Source: Saccharina japonica (lineage: Eukaryota; Sar; Phaeophyceae; Laminariales; Laminariaceae). Taken from it: a stretch of 64,000 nucleotides of DNA. The stretch lies in assembly GCA_008828725.1 (NCBI GenBank), contig MEHQ01001502.1:344011-408010 (forward strand), given 5' to 3'. The translations under genes and the position numbers were made by a program. This document shows, in pieces, positions 8,558 through 19,674 of the stretch; the first letter of the stretch is position 1, and the number at the start of each line of letters is the position of its first letter. Under the pieces are notes generated by a model. That model saw only the letters and a program-made list of their open reading frames with translations, searched no databases and had not been told where the DNA came from.

Positions 8558-11500
8558 AACCGCGACCGGTTCGAACAAAACCTCCGCGGTTGCCGCGCAT
8601 CCCAAAGATGAAAACGTTTTCGTCACCGCGGCGGGCGACGGCTTCTTGCGCAAGTGGTCCGTGGAAGGGCGGCGGCTTATCGCCAAGTTGGCCGTTGGTG
8701 AAGGTGCCGTGGTAGGAGCGCAGGGGGGGGCGGCAGAAGGAGTTTCGACAGCGGTGCTTCCCGGGATCGGGTCCATCGACTGGGCCTCGGGAGGGAGCTT
8801 CGTGGCGTGCGGGTTGTCAAGCGGGGACATTGTGATCGTGTCCCCTACCGACATGGCCGTTCTTTCAAGGTGAGCTAGGGGGGTTGGGGGGGGGGGGGGG
8901 GGGGGTCGTTTTTTTGCTGGTCTTAGTCGTTTGACCATTGACCACGCCCCCCTTTCGAGACGGGGCACCCGTTCCTACTCCTAATAGAGACACCTCCATC
9001 ATTTTGGCGCTCATGTTACGTTTTGTTTTGCATACGTTGCAATTGAAAAATGTTTGCGTATCTTATCCCCGTTCTTGTTTCACCTTTTGCGGCCACCTTC
9101 TATGTCCCTAGGATAGCGATCGTTTTTTTCGCTAATATCTAGTGCACTACTGTTGTAGGGGGGAGGTTGCCTCCACGATTGCAGCACTGGGGTTGATTAC
9201 TTGCGTATAGAATTCGGCGGCGGGTAGAAAGGGTGATCTATTTAGCAATGTATTCCCGACATTGCGATTGGCTGGTCGGTCTGCATGAGAGCGGGGGGGG
9301 AGGGCGTAGTCTGTGCGGGAATAAGATTCGTTCAACGAACAACGCATCGCCTTTCGGAAAAAAACACTTGAATGCGTGCTTGTTGCACACTGGTATTATA
9401 CCTGATATCATAGCGCTATAAATATCAAATCGAATCCCCTCGTTCTTCTACTATATAGGCAACGCCCCGCTGCACTATCATAGTGGTTAAACTTCGAGAG
9501 CGAAGCGAAAGTCGGCATACCGTTTTTGGCAAATATCATACACTGTCCGGAAAACTACAGTAAGCGAAAATTTGGTTATTAATATGAAGACACATTGCCG
9601 CCCCTTGAATTTGCGGATAGAGTGGTAAACTCACTCTGTGCTCGGTGCGCTTGCACTCACCCCCGCAACTCTATTTTTGGGGTACGTATATTCCATGGAT
9701 ACGTTCCACGTATCATATTCTATGGATACCTTCCACGTATCATATTCCATGGATACGTTCCACGTACCATTCGGTTTGCCATTGATTACGGGATGGTATT
9801 CCACAGCACGTGGTGCCGTTCCCCTGCGTACTGGCACTGCGGTGCACGCATAATTTTGTACTGGTATGTGTTCGCTTTCATCGGGACTCTTTTCGTTACA
9901 GCAGCTTGGTTTTTGTGGCCACGGGCTGGCTTTCACAGAACATGAGATACTATGATAACACCATATCACCATAGCCCTTGATCTCAATCCATCTATCCCC
10001 GTATTCTCCTGTTATCGCGGCGACAATAACCCAGACCCATAATAAGCAGACCACGCACCCTGCTAAGTTGAGTATCAAACCCCCTCAATCGATCGAGGTC
10101 ACAGCTGACGTATTTAAGATACAGTACGTAGTACGCGACATTGTGTTGAGAATTTGGGAGTTAATAGTTTCAAGCTTGAGTCTAAATTTTATTTTCAGAA
10201 TTTTACAGCTATCATAAGCATTTCTGTTCAGCGAGGAACGCCACTCTGAACCCTACCGGTATATATTTGCCTTTGAGGGCCTATGCTCATGTTGACACCA
10301 CAATAAGCCGCGAGCCTTCTTAGGGTCGTTTTTATCGAGCAGTTTTTTCCATAATTTCCAATATTTTTTCCAAAATAAAATAGGAAATCTTGGAAATCTT
10401 GGAAATCTTGGAAATTCTTCAGAGGGCAAAATGTTTGGAAGTCTTCACGTTCCAATAAATGGGAAAAAAAAAGGAAAAAATGGAAATCTAGAAAATTGCG
10501 CGAAAAAAAACATGGAAATTTTGGAAATTTATGGCTCCGATAAGAACGACCTTTAGCCAAAATTGGAGGTTCTTAACTGCTATCGCGCACCGTGATTTCG
10601 ATTAAAAAAATCACAATAAGCAGATGCCCCAGCGATAAGAAGCCGAAGGCCGCGGTGACCGCCGTCGTGGTGTCCCTGGACGAAACCAAGCTCACCGTCG
10701 GCTGCGAGGACGGGTCCTTGCACGGCATGAAGCTCTCGCAGGGCGGCATGAGCGTGCAGCACGTCTGGTCGAGCACGGCGGGAGTCGCGAAGGGGGCGCC
10801 GGTCCTCGCGATGGACCTTTCGGCGGACGGCCAGGTGAGACGAACTACAGCAGTCAGTACCCACCCAAGCGCAAAAAAAAACATCTACTGTAGGAAACCT
10901 GGAGGTAGTACGTACAGTAGTTTGGGCAAGGCCACGGTAGGTGTACCATAAAGGGGGGGTTGCAGTTAGCTTTTGCCTTCTGATGCAGGCAATATTTTTG
11001 TCACTGGGACCGGTTGAGCTCCTCAAGTGAGCAACTACCAGTTACAGTAGTATCACACGTTTACTACAGTAGTATACGTACGTACCTACTTACGGAGGGC
11101 CATGGTGCAAAAATCATCTAGGCGTCCCCGGTGGAATGACAGGTGAATATCGTCCCTGTTAGAGTCAAGATCGTGGGTTCGAACCCCCCCGAGTGCATGC
11201 TCGTAGGGACTTTTTCTCGCAAAAATATCTTGACTAGCGGAAAGCGCGAGAGCGTGGGTTAGCAAAAAAATCGATGAAAATCGACGAGCGTTGGGAACGC
11301 TGAACCCTCTGCGCGATAAAAATCAAGGCACGAACCGCAGTGGGGAGGAGGGAGAAGAGCCTGCTTTATGACCCCGGATCTGAGTTACGACTACGAGTAA
11401 AGAGGGAGAGAGAAAATAAGGGCGAAGATAATAAATGGGATGGAAAAAAAAAAAGCAAATAGAACCAAATTGTTAGCCAAAATAGGTAAATATATCATTT

Positions 11501-14500
11501 TTAGTGTGTACCGTAGGTCCTATTTACTATGGCCCCCCGTAGTAGCGACAAAAAACGCCTTGGAAGGCATGTTTCGGGTGAGACATTGAGCTCTCCTCAT
11601 GTGAGGAGCTCAGAAAATAAGCCACCACCCCTAGATGCCGTGGCATTGCTCGTAGGAAACCTAATTTAAAGAGAACGGGGGGGCCAAGTGCACAAACTGT
11701 AGCCCAACGAGCATGACCAGATGCAGGGTGCAGTAGTTGCGTAAGCAGGGTGAAGAGGGCCTTCAACTACACCAAGGATGCACGAGAGGGTCCAGTTCGT
11801 GATTTATTCGGATCCACGCATCCCTCCCCTGGCCCACATGTTCGGTCGATATCAGACGAAACCATCTGTACCCGTATATACCACGCCTCTTTTTTTTACT
11901 AAAACCCTCCGGCAGATGGGCAAAACTTTAAGCTGGCGCTCACCGCATTTCCACATTTCCACTCTAGCCGGTAACACAATACCCTTACGAAAGACTGTGA
12001 TATATATGAGCATCAAACGTAGCATATAATCCCGCCCACAGTGAGTGGTTTAAAATATGTGTGCGCGTCAATTTAACTCTGATTGTAGTACACAACGGAT
12101 GCTTGTTCAAGCAACCGACGCTGCTTCCGGTGCCGTGGCAAACGGAATGTTCGTACTTCGCCGAGACTCTAGAGTGTTCGTACTTCCGTGGCGGGTTGGT
12201 TTCAAGTCGTTGTATTATTATCATATTAATAGTCGTCCCACAGGGTAGGGGCAACGAGGAGTGCCCTCAGGGGTCCACAGGTGTTTTCACACGCAGGTCC
12301 AAAAAGACAAAAATGCGGTGTAACCTATAAAAGGTCAATAGCCCGAATCGACACCGAACTGACTCGTAATTTTCATACTGAAGATTCCAAACCAACACGG
12401 AACCCATCGAACACGAGGAACGACGCGTCCCCCACCTCGCCTTTACGTGTTCTCCCCGTTTTGCAGGCTATACGATACTGCGATGCATCGAGTACCATAT
12501 CGTATATCACCTCGGCCGGGGTCGCTATGGACGCGGCCCCGCCCGGAAATGACGCCTCCACATGGTCGAGTAGCAAGTGCTTCGTTGGGCACTGGGGGGT
12601 GCGGGCCGCCTCCAACTGCGGTGAGTGGAGTTTAATCATACACCTTTTTTGTTTACTACCCATATTATTTTATGAATGGGTATGTTTTGCACATAAATAA
12701 AAGCTTGCTTACAGGCTGATCCGTTTAGTTTCATTTTCCGATAAAAATCCGAGAGGATATAGGTTTCCTTGCGGACCTTTCAGCTTGAACTAGAAGGGGC
12801 CAACAACACCTGATACGTACGTAGCCAACATGACTTGCAAACGATCCGATGTTATTTTCAAGTGGCTTCTCATTGCACCTGTCAAAACCACCAAACAAAT
12901 GCCACCCAGGGGAACCCCTGGGACCCCCGAAGAAAAATCCGAGAAAAATCCCAGCTTGTCGGTGTTAGGTTTAGGGTTATAGGGTTTTACAATCAACTCT
13001 ACTTCCAGTAAATCATCTGTCGAAGCTGGGCCATGTTAATACTTTCCTGGTACTAATATGTCCCGAAATGTATGGACCATTTGTACGTGAATATGTCATC
13101 CAAGCGGTCCTTATATTTCGATCCAAAGTGGTACAGCCCTTAACCCCTCAAGAACTGGTGCCACGAATTTGGAGACAAACTACTTGGAATTAGTGTCGGA
13201 CATTTTTTTCCAGTTATGAATGGGTTAAGGTAAGACTCCCTCCCGCTATTGATTGCACAGGGCAAACGCGAAAGACCAGACAGAGGTACGTAGGGGGCAG
13301 AAGGTCGAAACCACTGCCCCTTCCCATTATCGTGTCCGTAGTACTGCTGTAGAGAAGAGTGAGAGAAGCTTAACCTTTGTGTATTCGGGGTATTTATAAG
13401 TCGAGGGCCGTACTTGAAGCCCTTCCGGGACCAGATGTTCATTTGGCTCGGGGAATAATAAAAGCTGCTTCTCTTCTACGCTTGATTCTACAAGAAAGTG
13501 GGTAACACCAAGGATGCTTAATAGACAAACCTGCAAGGGGATACTCTGTGTCTCACCCAGTCTTACTTCGTATACCATTTGACTGTTTTATAGCAGCGAA
13601 CTGACCCCACCGACTCAACTGTGATGTTCGGCCGCAAAAGGCGCTGGCGTGGAGGCGACGGCGTCCGCTCGGTCACACCAAAAGGACCTCCTGGCCGCTT
13701 GCGACGACCATGGTTGCGTTGGTCTATGGCGCTACCCCGCCTCCCAGGTAGACACCGAAGTATAATGCTATGGAAAAACGCTTCATTATATGTGTATAAA
13801 CCCCTAGGCAACATGATGAGCTAAACAAACTGCAAGATGGCGAATAAATCTGCCTTTAAATATCTACAGTAGATCATGAAGTGGGATCAATCGATGATCT
13901 ACTGTCTCGAGGTGTGGATGGTTGGAACAAGGAAGCCACTGGGTCGTTTGGCAGGCGGTCAAGTAAGCGCCCTTTTCCAAATATCCAAACGTGCGTATTG
14001 CCGGCGTTGGCAAAAGATAGATGTCGGTGTTCAAAGAGTCTGTCAAGCGGGTTTCATTGCTAGCGTCTCAGGTAGGTAGTCCATAACCACGGTGCTACCG
14101 TCAATTTCGAGGGTGTGATCGCCTCCAGCCAACGATGAACGAAGCACTGTCTACGGGAGACTGATAATCACAACCACGAACAAGTAGAGGCGATATTTAC
14201 ATCACGACTACTATGGCAAGTGGACATTTAGGAGCCACCCACGGATTCCAGGCCTTGCCTTTCGGGTTAGAGTCTAGGTTATGATAAGTGTCGATCTCCA
14301 GAGCTGTGAGAGCTGCACAGCGTGAGTATCACCAGTGTGTGTTTTTGGTCTAGGTTAGTTTGGCGGAAGAGGTGCTTTCAGTCTCTCCGCACCAAGCGAA
14401 GACATGCCGAATCATTCGCATTTGGTGGCAAAAATGTTCGACAAGATCCCTTTGACAACACGGGGATGTTCATTTTAATGGAACGCACCTTGCTGGTGTG

Positions 14501-15142
14501 CAGCATCCCGCGCGTCGTGTAACCCTCATATCAGAAACGAGGGTTCAGGGTGCCTTGACCCCTTCGAAACTGAACGCAGTTTTTTTGGGGACAAACTACT
14601 TGAAATTAGTGAGGGAAAAACACGTCGACCAAGATCACGTCATCTTGATCCTAGCCTGCCTTACTTAATGAGATATTGTGCAGGATCTGTATAGTACAGA
14701 TCCGTGCGGGATCTGTATAGTTCACAGATCCAACCAAGGAAACAAGTCCTTACATAGATCATGCAGGTTATACGGCTCCCACCCGGCAACATGGCCTATT
14801 AACATATCATACTGGCACAGATCAGGATAATATCTTCCCTGAAAGATCTAGATCATGGAGTGGGAATGATCGGTATGACCTGTATGATCTATATGATCTC
14901 TATGATATATCTGATCTGTCCGGGGTGTGAAAAAATGAAAGCATTCGCCCTTGTACACGCCCTCACACAAACCGTCCCCCTTTTTTTGTCACCTTCACCT
15001 CCAGGAAGGAGCCGCGTGCGTCGGAGGTGACGCCAGGGTGCCCACCCCAGCCGCTCTGACTTTTACAGCTGACGACGCCAAACTTATCGCCGTCGGTGGG
15101 AACGACGGCTCCGTTTTACAGTGGAGCGTGTCGCGCTCATAA
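8454..15142 (+). CDS. WD40-repeat protein, EML-like C-terminal part (5' incomplete)
   Basis: Five exons join in phase: 8454-8869, 10624-10834, 12467-12620, 13641-13747 and 15005-15142 (TAA at 15140). All introns are GT-AG. Together they give 341 codons plus stop, starting inside the protein because 8454 follows a CAG acceptor. Visible WD40 blades include DGFLRKWSVEGRRL, SGDIVIVSPTDM, LTVGCEDGSLHGMKL, DLLAACDDHGCVGLWRYP and LIAVGGNDGSVLQWSV. The order of the last blades and the CDDHGxVxLxRYP segment resemble the C-terminal propeller of echinoderm microtubule-associated (EML) proteins, so a microtubule or scaffold role is inferred. Exon 1 includes an 11-Gly run encoded by (GGC)n. The 13641 acceptor is chosen because only it restores phase; its polypyrimidine tract is poor. 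The gene is convergent with the Nudix gene. Confidence 0.85.
8523..8556 (+). repeat. (GGC)n tract coding for poly-glycine
   Basis: A pure GGC run inside the first visible WD40 exon encodes about eleven Gly, between PTPIP and TATGSNK. It lies in a loop region ahead of the HPKDENVFVTAAGDG blade. Confidence 0.9.
8881..9135 (-). mobile_element. LINE 3' end, 5'-truncated, poly(C) tail, in WD40 intron 1
   Basis: The G run at 8886-8905 is the poly(C) tail seen from the other strand. Then come GTTTGACCATTGACCA, CTTTCGAGACGGGGCAC, TCCTACTCCTAATAGAGACA, GGCGCTCATG, and at the far side GCGATCGTTTTTTTCGCT. All match the reverse complement of the LINE 3' end at 63040-63270. The element starts only about 12 bp after the splice donor at 8870. 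Confidence 0.85.
9136..10320. other. WD40 intron 1, remaining sequence
   Basis: No gene is seen. The stretch contains a three-copy 27-bp tandem repeat (9685-9768) and otherwise unassigned AT-rich sequence. Confidence 0.4.
9685..9768 (+). repeat. 27-bp tandem repeat, three copies
   Basis: The unit is ATATTCCATGGATACGTTCC followed by ACGTATC, with one or two substitutions per copy. Short open frames over it on both strands are artefacts of the repeat. Confidence 0.85.
10320..10560. repeat. GGAAA-rich foldback repeat (copy 1)
   Basis: The left side reads CGTTTTTATCGAGCAG then TTTTTTCCA words. The right side has AAAATTGCGCGAAAAAAA then GGAAATTTATGGCTCCGATA. Related copies are at 17345-17590 (inverted) and 21355-21612. 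It ends just before WD40 exon 2. Confidence 0.65.
11120..11455 (+). mobile_element. tRNA-derived SINE (copy S1)
   Basis: A pol III B-box-like word GTGGGTTCGAACCCC (about 11174-11188) is followed by the family body: CTCGTAGGGACTTTTTCTCG, GCGCGAGAGCGTGGGTT, CGCGATAAAAATCAAGGC, CCCCGGATCTGAGTTACGAC, GCGAAGATAATAAATGGGAT, then an A run at about 11443. The same body occurs at 20218, 29380, 31140 (-), 36008 (-), 38949 (-) and 57175. It is a non-coding retroelement with an A-rich 3' end. Confidence 0.7.
11456..11541. repeat. MITE, TTACGGGGG family (partial copy c)
   Basis: Only one end is clear: TGTACCGTAGGTCCTATTTA then CTATGGCCCCCCGTAGTAG. It directly abuts the A tail of SINE S1. Confidence 0.5.
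13066..13136. repeat. Stowaway-like MITE, GTCCCGAAAT family
   Basis: TGTCCCGAAATGTATGGACC and GGTCCTTATATTTCGATCCA form inverted ends about 70 bp apart. The family also occurs at 23746, 32945, 33820 and 41238. The ends resemble plant Stowaway (Tc1/mariner-type) MITE termini. Confidence 0.5.
13139..13226. repeat. ~85-bp MITE with TTAACCC ends
   Basis: Starts TTAACCCCTCAAGAACTGGT, contains GGAGACAAACTACTTGGAAT, ends CCAGTTATGAATGGGTTAAG. The ends are inverted repeats. Clear relatives lie at 19388, 38572, 39922 and 41526. Confidence 0.7.
14680..14935. repeat. GATC-rich dispersed repeat in WD40 intron 4
   Basis: Contains GATCTGTATAGTACAGATCC, CAGGTTATACGGCTCCCACC, GGCAACATG, and CTGAAAGATCTAGATCATGG. 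The same block order occurs at 22430-22750 and 41320-41650, with smaller pieces at 1085, 3160, 5385, 13858 and 56405. It is rich in short palindromes around GATC. Confidence 0.6.
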
Positions 15143-15315
15143 CAGTCAAAACGGGTTTCCAACGAGGCGTAACGTCGCCACGAAGCGCTCTTCTTGCGGC
15201 GGACGCCTGCGGGTACAAGCGTGTCGCGCTTATAACAGCCAAAAAAGGGTTTCCAAGGAAGCGTGGGGCGTCGCTGGGAGCCGCTCTAACGGTGGACGCC
15301 TGCGGGTATAACCGT
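15126..15315 (+). repeat. ~91-bp tandem duplication across the WD40 stop codon
   Basis: GCGTGTCGCGCTCATAACAG at 15126 is repeated as GCGTGTCGCGCTTATAACAG about 91 bp later, each followed by a GGGTTTCCAA word and ending in GACGCCTGCGGGTA. The first copy contains the last codons and stop of the WD40 gene. Confidence 0.8.
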
Positions 15316-16140
15316 CCGGAGGCGGCTATGGTTATATGGTGTTCAAAGTAAATTGGCGTTCTGCTCCGCTCTGCCGCGCGTATTGAGCTTCTTCTGTTTG
15401 AGATCACCTCAGGGCGGGTAGAGTTTCATAACACACTCTATCAACTGTCGGGGCGCGGCTGTGCTTGAAATGAGGTGCTCAAATAAATAGGCGTTCTGCT
15501 CCGCCGCGCACATGAGCCCTCTGTTTGAGGTTTACCTCAGGGCGAATATATAACGTTCATAGACCCCAATCAGGGCGGAAATGTAAGGACCGTTGGGGTG
15601 TCAATATCAGTTCAAAACGGTACTTACATTTACGGCCAGAGGGGTAAGCACTGTACAAAACTCTTGTACGTACTTTTCTGATCGAGGCGCCCACGGCCGT
15701 AGCTGTGGCGCACATCGTGCAACAACGCACCGTAAAAAAGAAAAGAGGTATAGTGTTGTCGGCGTGCTTCAGGTTACAGCGCGAAGGGGTTACTGTTTTG
15801 AAGCGAGGTTGGTGGGTGAGATGGTCGTTAAAATCGAGTACCTTGGAAGACAACAATACACCTGGAACCTTAAAAGAAACACAGCACATCCGTCGGCGCC
15901 CGGGTCTCGTATAGACCCTTCTAGAGCTCGTTCGAAACACGCGTTCCCATGCAAGTGCTTCTATGTATATGCTGCACAATCAGTAAAAGCGCGACTCCCC
16001 ATCCTTGCCATCACCGACTCGCGAAAAACAAAACGAAACAACAAGACAGTGCGGCGCTGGGAAAAGCTCCAGCAGTGGCAACGTGTGATGTACAGCAATA
16101 ATTATAAGTTATCGCTGTCTTTGATCTCCAGTTCGCCGCC
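15316..16140. other. Intergenic region between convergent WD40 and Nudix genes
   Basis: No coding sequence is supported. Repeated words TTGAGGT...ACCTCAGGGCG appear at about 15400 and 15530, and CAGTTCAAAACGG plus TTACGGCCAGAGGGG near 15610 resemble a degenerate MITE. Confidence 0.4.
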
Positions 16141-16483
16141 CTATTGAACTGCCTCTTTCAATGCCTTGAAGAGAGGCTCGACGTAGTGGTCCGGCCTCGG
16201 GATGTAGGTTGGGTCCTGCAAAGGGGCAGGTGAGACATCGCGTGCGCGGCGACACAACGTTAGGCGACACAGCGTGAGGCGTTTCGCGAGGTTCTGGTTG
16301 ATGTCCACTGATCTTGCCCCGGAGCTTGTACACACACGTATAATTATTGGAGCCTGCCCTTTTTCCACGGGCTTGAATATGGCGATGAGTTTATGGGAGA
16401 ACAACGTCAACAACAGCAATAGCAACAGCAACACCAACACCAACACCAGCACCAGCACCAGCAGCAACAGCAACACCAATAGC

Positions 16484-16548
<65 letters not shown>

Positions 16549-19500
16549 CGAAGACAACGACAACAACGTACAGCAGTTGCAGCACGTAGGCAAAACAGTC
16601 AGGGTTCTCAACCGCAAACCTCCGTCACAACTGTGAATTATCCGAAAAGCTGAAAAGGGATAGCCGGCGTCGATTCACATCTTTCCCCACACTCAAATTC
16701 AACAAGCCTAAGACAATAGCACCCCCAAGTGACATCGAGAGGATAAGCCGAGCGCATCGGCGCGACAAAAATTGCGGGCGTCGATACACAACGCAGCTTT
16801 TACAGTAGTTTGTTCCCAAAAAAGGGGGACCGGTTCTTGAGGAGATAAGGTGGCATGCGTCGCCGCTACGATACGATACGTACACCTAGGTAGACGTTAC
16901 GGCTACAGCATTTATTCTTGAGAAGGAACCTTCAACGCGAGAAAAAAAAAACAGATGGAATCTGGGAGTCAGTCGCCATCAAAACCTGACCTGTGCCGCA
17001 AATACGTCCTTGAGCTGTTCCATCGGCATGAGCTTGACATCCTCAACCTCGCTGGGGTCGAAGTTCAAATCGGCCACTGGCCCATCGTACCGCAGCAGAT
17101 AAATGTCCTGAAAAGTAGTGCACCGGTCGAGTCGAAGGGTATTCATAACACGTCAGGACATACAAGCCATTGAGCTAAGTCTGCATTTTATATAGTTACT
17201 TTTTATCCCCCGGCGACTGGACACCCCTCTTAGTCCTTTCAGGACTTTTTGGTCCTTTTAGGACTGCACTGTACATAAACAAATATTCCAGTCTAATTTC
17301 AAGTGATTATTCAACGATACGGCAGTGCGGTAGTAAGGGGGTTAAGGGCCGTTATTATCGAAGTTTTTTTTAGTCCTAAATTTCATTATTTTATGTTTCC
17401 CATGGTTTGTTTTCGCGCAATTTATTGTATTCCCAGGTTTTCCTGGTTTTAGTTTTTCCAAATTATGGAAATTTAACTTTCCAGACATTTTGCCATCTGT
17501 TAGATTTCCAAAATATGGAAATTTTCCCTGTTTTTTTCCCGTTTTTCTTGGGGAAAATATGTGGAAATATAGAAAAGAAAAAGAAAAACTCTCCGCTACT
17601 AACGGCCTTAAGGTCACCACACTTCCACATATACGAAGTATATGTTGTAAGTGCCGTGTGCCACTGTAACTCGGTACTGGCTCCACGGCTTCGTTCAAGG
17701 GCTGCGAAGACGAGCATAAGCGGGTGCCGGATCCCCCCGCTCCACCCTGACACGATGAATTCGGCGTTCTTCGCATTCCTCGCAAATTTTAGTGATGTGC
17801 CACCCGTTGACACTGATCATGCTATATATAGCACGTAGGGTATCGAGCTCGAGCCGCATACCGCCGTACCACACGGGGTGTTACTATGAGTATACGATTA
17901 GTGTACTATTAGTAGACTATACTATTATTATACTACTTCGTCTACTAGTAGTAAGGTGACACACCCTCTCGGACGGAACGAATGTCCTAAGGGGTCCCTT
18001 AATATTAAGCCGACTCTCTCGACAACATGGAGGGTGCAAACGCCGAGCTTTCCAACGCCGCCATTTTCGCTATTACGTGTCCCCCCCCCCCTAGTTTCCG
18101 AGAAATATCGCCACGGAATTTCGTCCCAGCGGGTGTGTCATCTTATTATCTTGACTGGAGTATACGGTGTACGTCTCGGCAAGTCAACGTGGCCCGAGTC
18201 AGTACACGGGGTTTCCACACACGGTGGCGGTTCCTTCAACGCTCGCTAAGCAAAACATAAACGGCATGCGACGTCATGTCCCGCAAACCTATACAACAAT
18301 GAAAAGCGTCCATGTAATACATGCGGGCTGGGCAGACCAAGTAACACTTGCAACTGCATCCACATTTTGAGGACATGCTACTTTTATAATTATACGAGTT
18401 TGATCGTTTTTGCAATGGCTAAAAGGGTCAACATTCGATCGGCCGCTGCCCAAACATATATAGCAGCGCATGAGGCGCAGCGAAACTACGCACGCACAGC
18501 AGCCGATGAGGCGCAGCGAAACCACGTGCAGCAGTCGACGAGGCGCAGTGAAACTGCGTGCAGCAGTCCCACCAGGCGTAGCTCAACTACGTACAGCAGC
18601 AGATCAAGCTCAGCTCAACTACGCACAGCAACCGATCAGGCGCAGCTAGCTCAACTACGTATCATACAACAGTCCCACCAGGCGCAGCTGAACGACGTAC
18701 AGCAAGTGCTCCTCATACAGATGCATGGTACGGTAGAGGTACACCATGCTTTTTTCTGGGGGTTTTCGCTTGGGGGGGCTCTATACTATAAGTAAGTCAC
18801 CCAAATAAATGGTTTGGGGGGGGGGATAAAAGTGCTATAAACCCGATGAAACAATGTCATGGCCTAACTATGCAAGACGCATGCTACGATAGAGGTGCAC
18901 CTTGATTTTCCTGAGCTCGTCACTTAAGGGCCCGTTTTACCCAAGAAAAACAAAAATTGGAAAAAAAAAATCAAATCCGCTTTTCATTGGTCAGAACCCG
19001 CACCACCACCCAAGATTATACCCCAAGATCCTAATCTTTGGTGCTGGTGCGTGTGTTGACCAATGATAAGCGTATTTGAATTTATTTTTTTCCAAATTGA
19101 ATTTATTTTGTACTCGTTACTATGGGCCCTAAGGAGCGTTACACTTCACCGAAAAAATGATTTTGGAGGAAAATAAAAGTGCTGCCGGATGCGAAATCTC
19201 ATGACCGAAGTATTCTCTTAAACATTATTCGTCACAAAAATGAAAAAAGTCCGACGAATTTGGGTTAAGGAGCCCGATCGTTCAGAAAACGATTCAGCCA
19301 AAAAGTGCTACCTCTACCGTAGCACGCGTCGCAAGGAAAAAAAACAAACGTTTTACACAAGACTGAAAGACCGACGATTTTGGCTTCTTCACCCCTTAAG
19401 AACTGGTCCCACGTATTTGGGGACAAACTACTTGGAATTAATGTGGGATACGTTTTTCAGTTCTGAATCGGTTAAGGGTCTCGAAAATCAGCCAAAAAAT

Positions 19501-19612
19501 CAAAACGAAAAAAGGTACAGTACCTCTATCGTAGCACGGGTGAGCAGCCCACCACGGGCAGCTCAACTACCTACAGCAGCAGCAGCAGCAGCAGCAGCAA
19601 CAGCAACAGCAG

Positions 19613-19674
<62 letters not shown>

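Noticed and set aside
13877-13970. Candidate WD40 exon ending at GTCAA|GTAAGC
   Set aside because: Its translation has no WD40 character and its phase is not needed once exon 13641-13747 is used.
16141-16617. 158-codon minus-strand frame with a Leu run
   Set aside because: Only its last 24 codons are the Nudix final exon; the Leu part is the CAA/CAG microsatellite in the intron.
18367-18795. 142-codon Ala/Gln/Arg-rich frame
   Set aside because: It coincides with a ~30-bp minisatellite in a Nudix intron.
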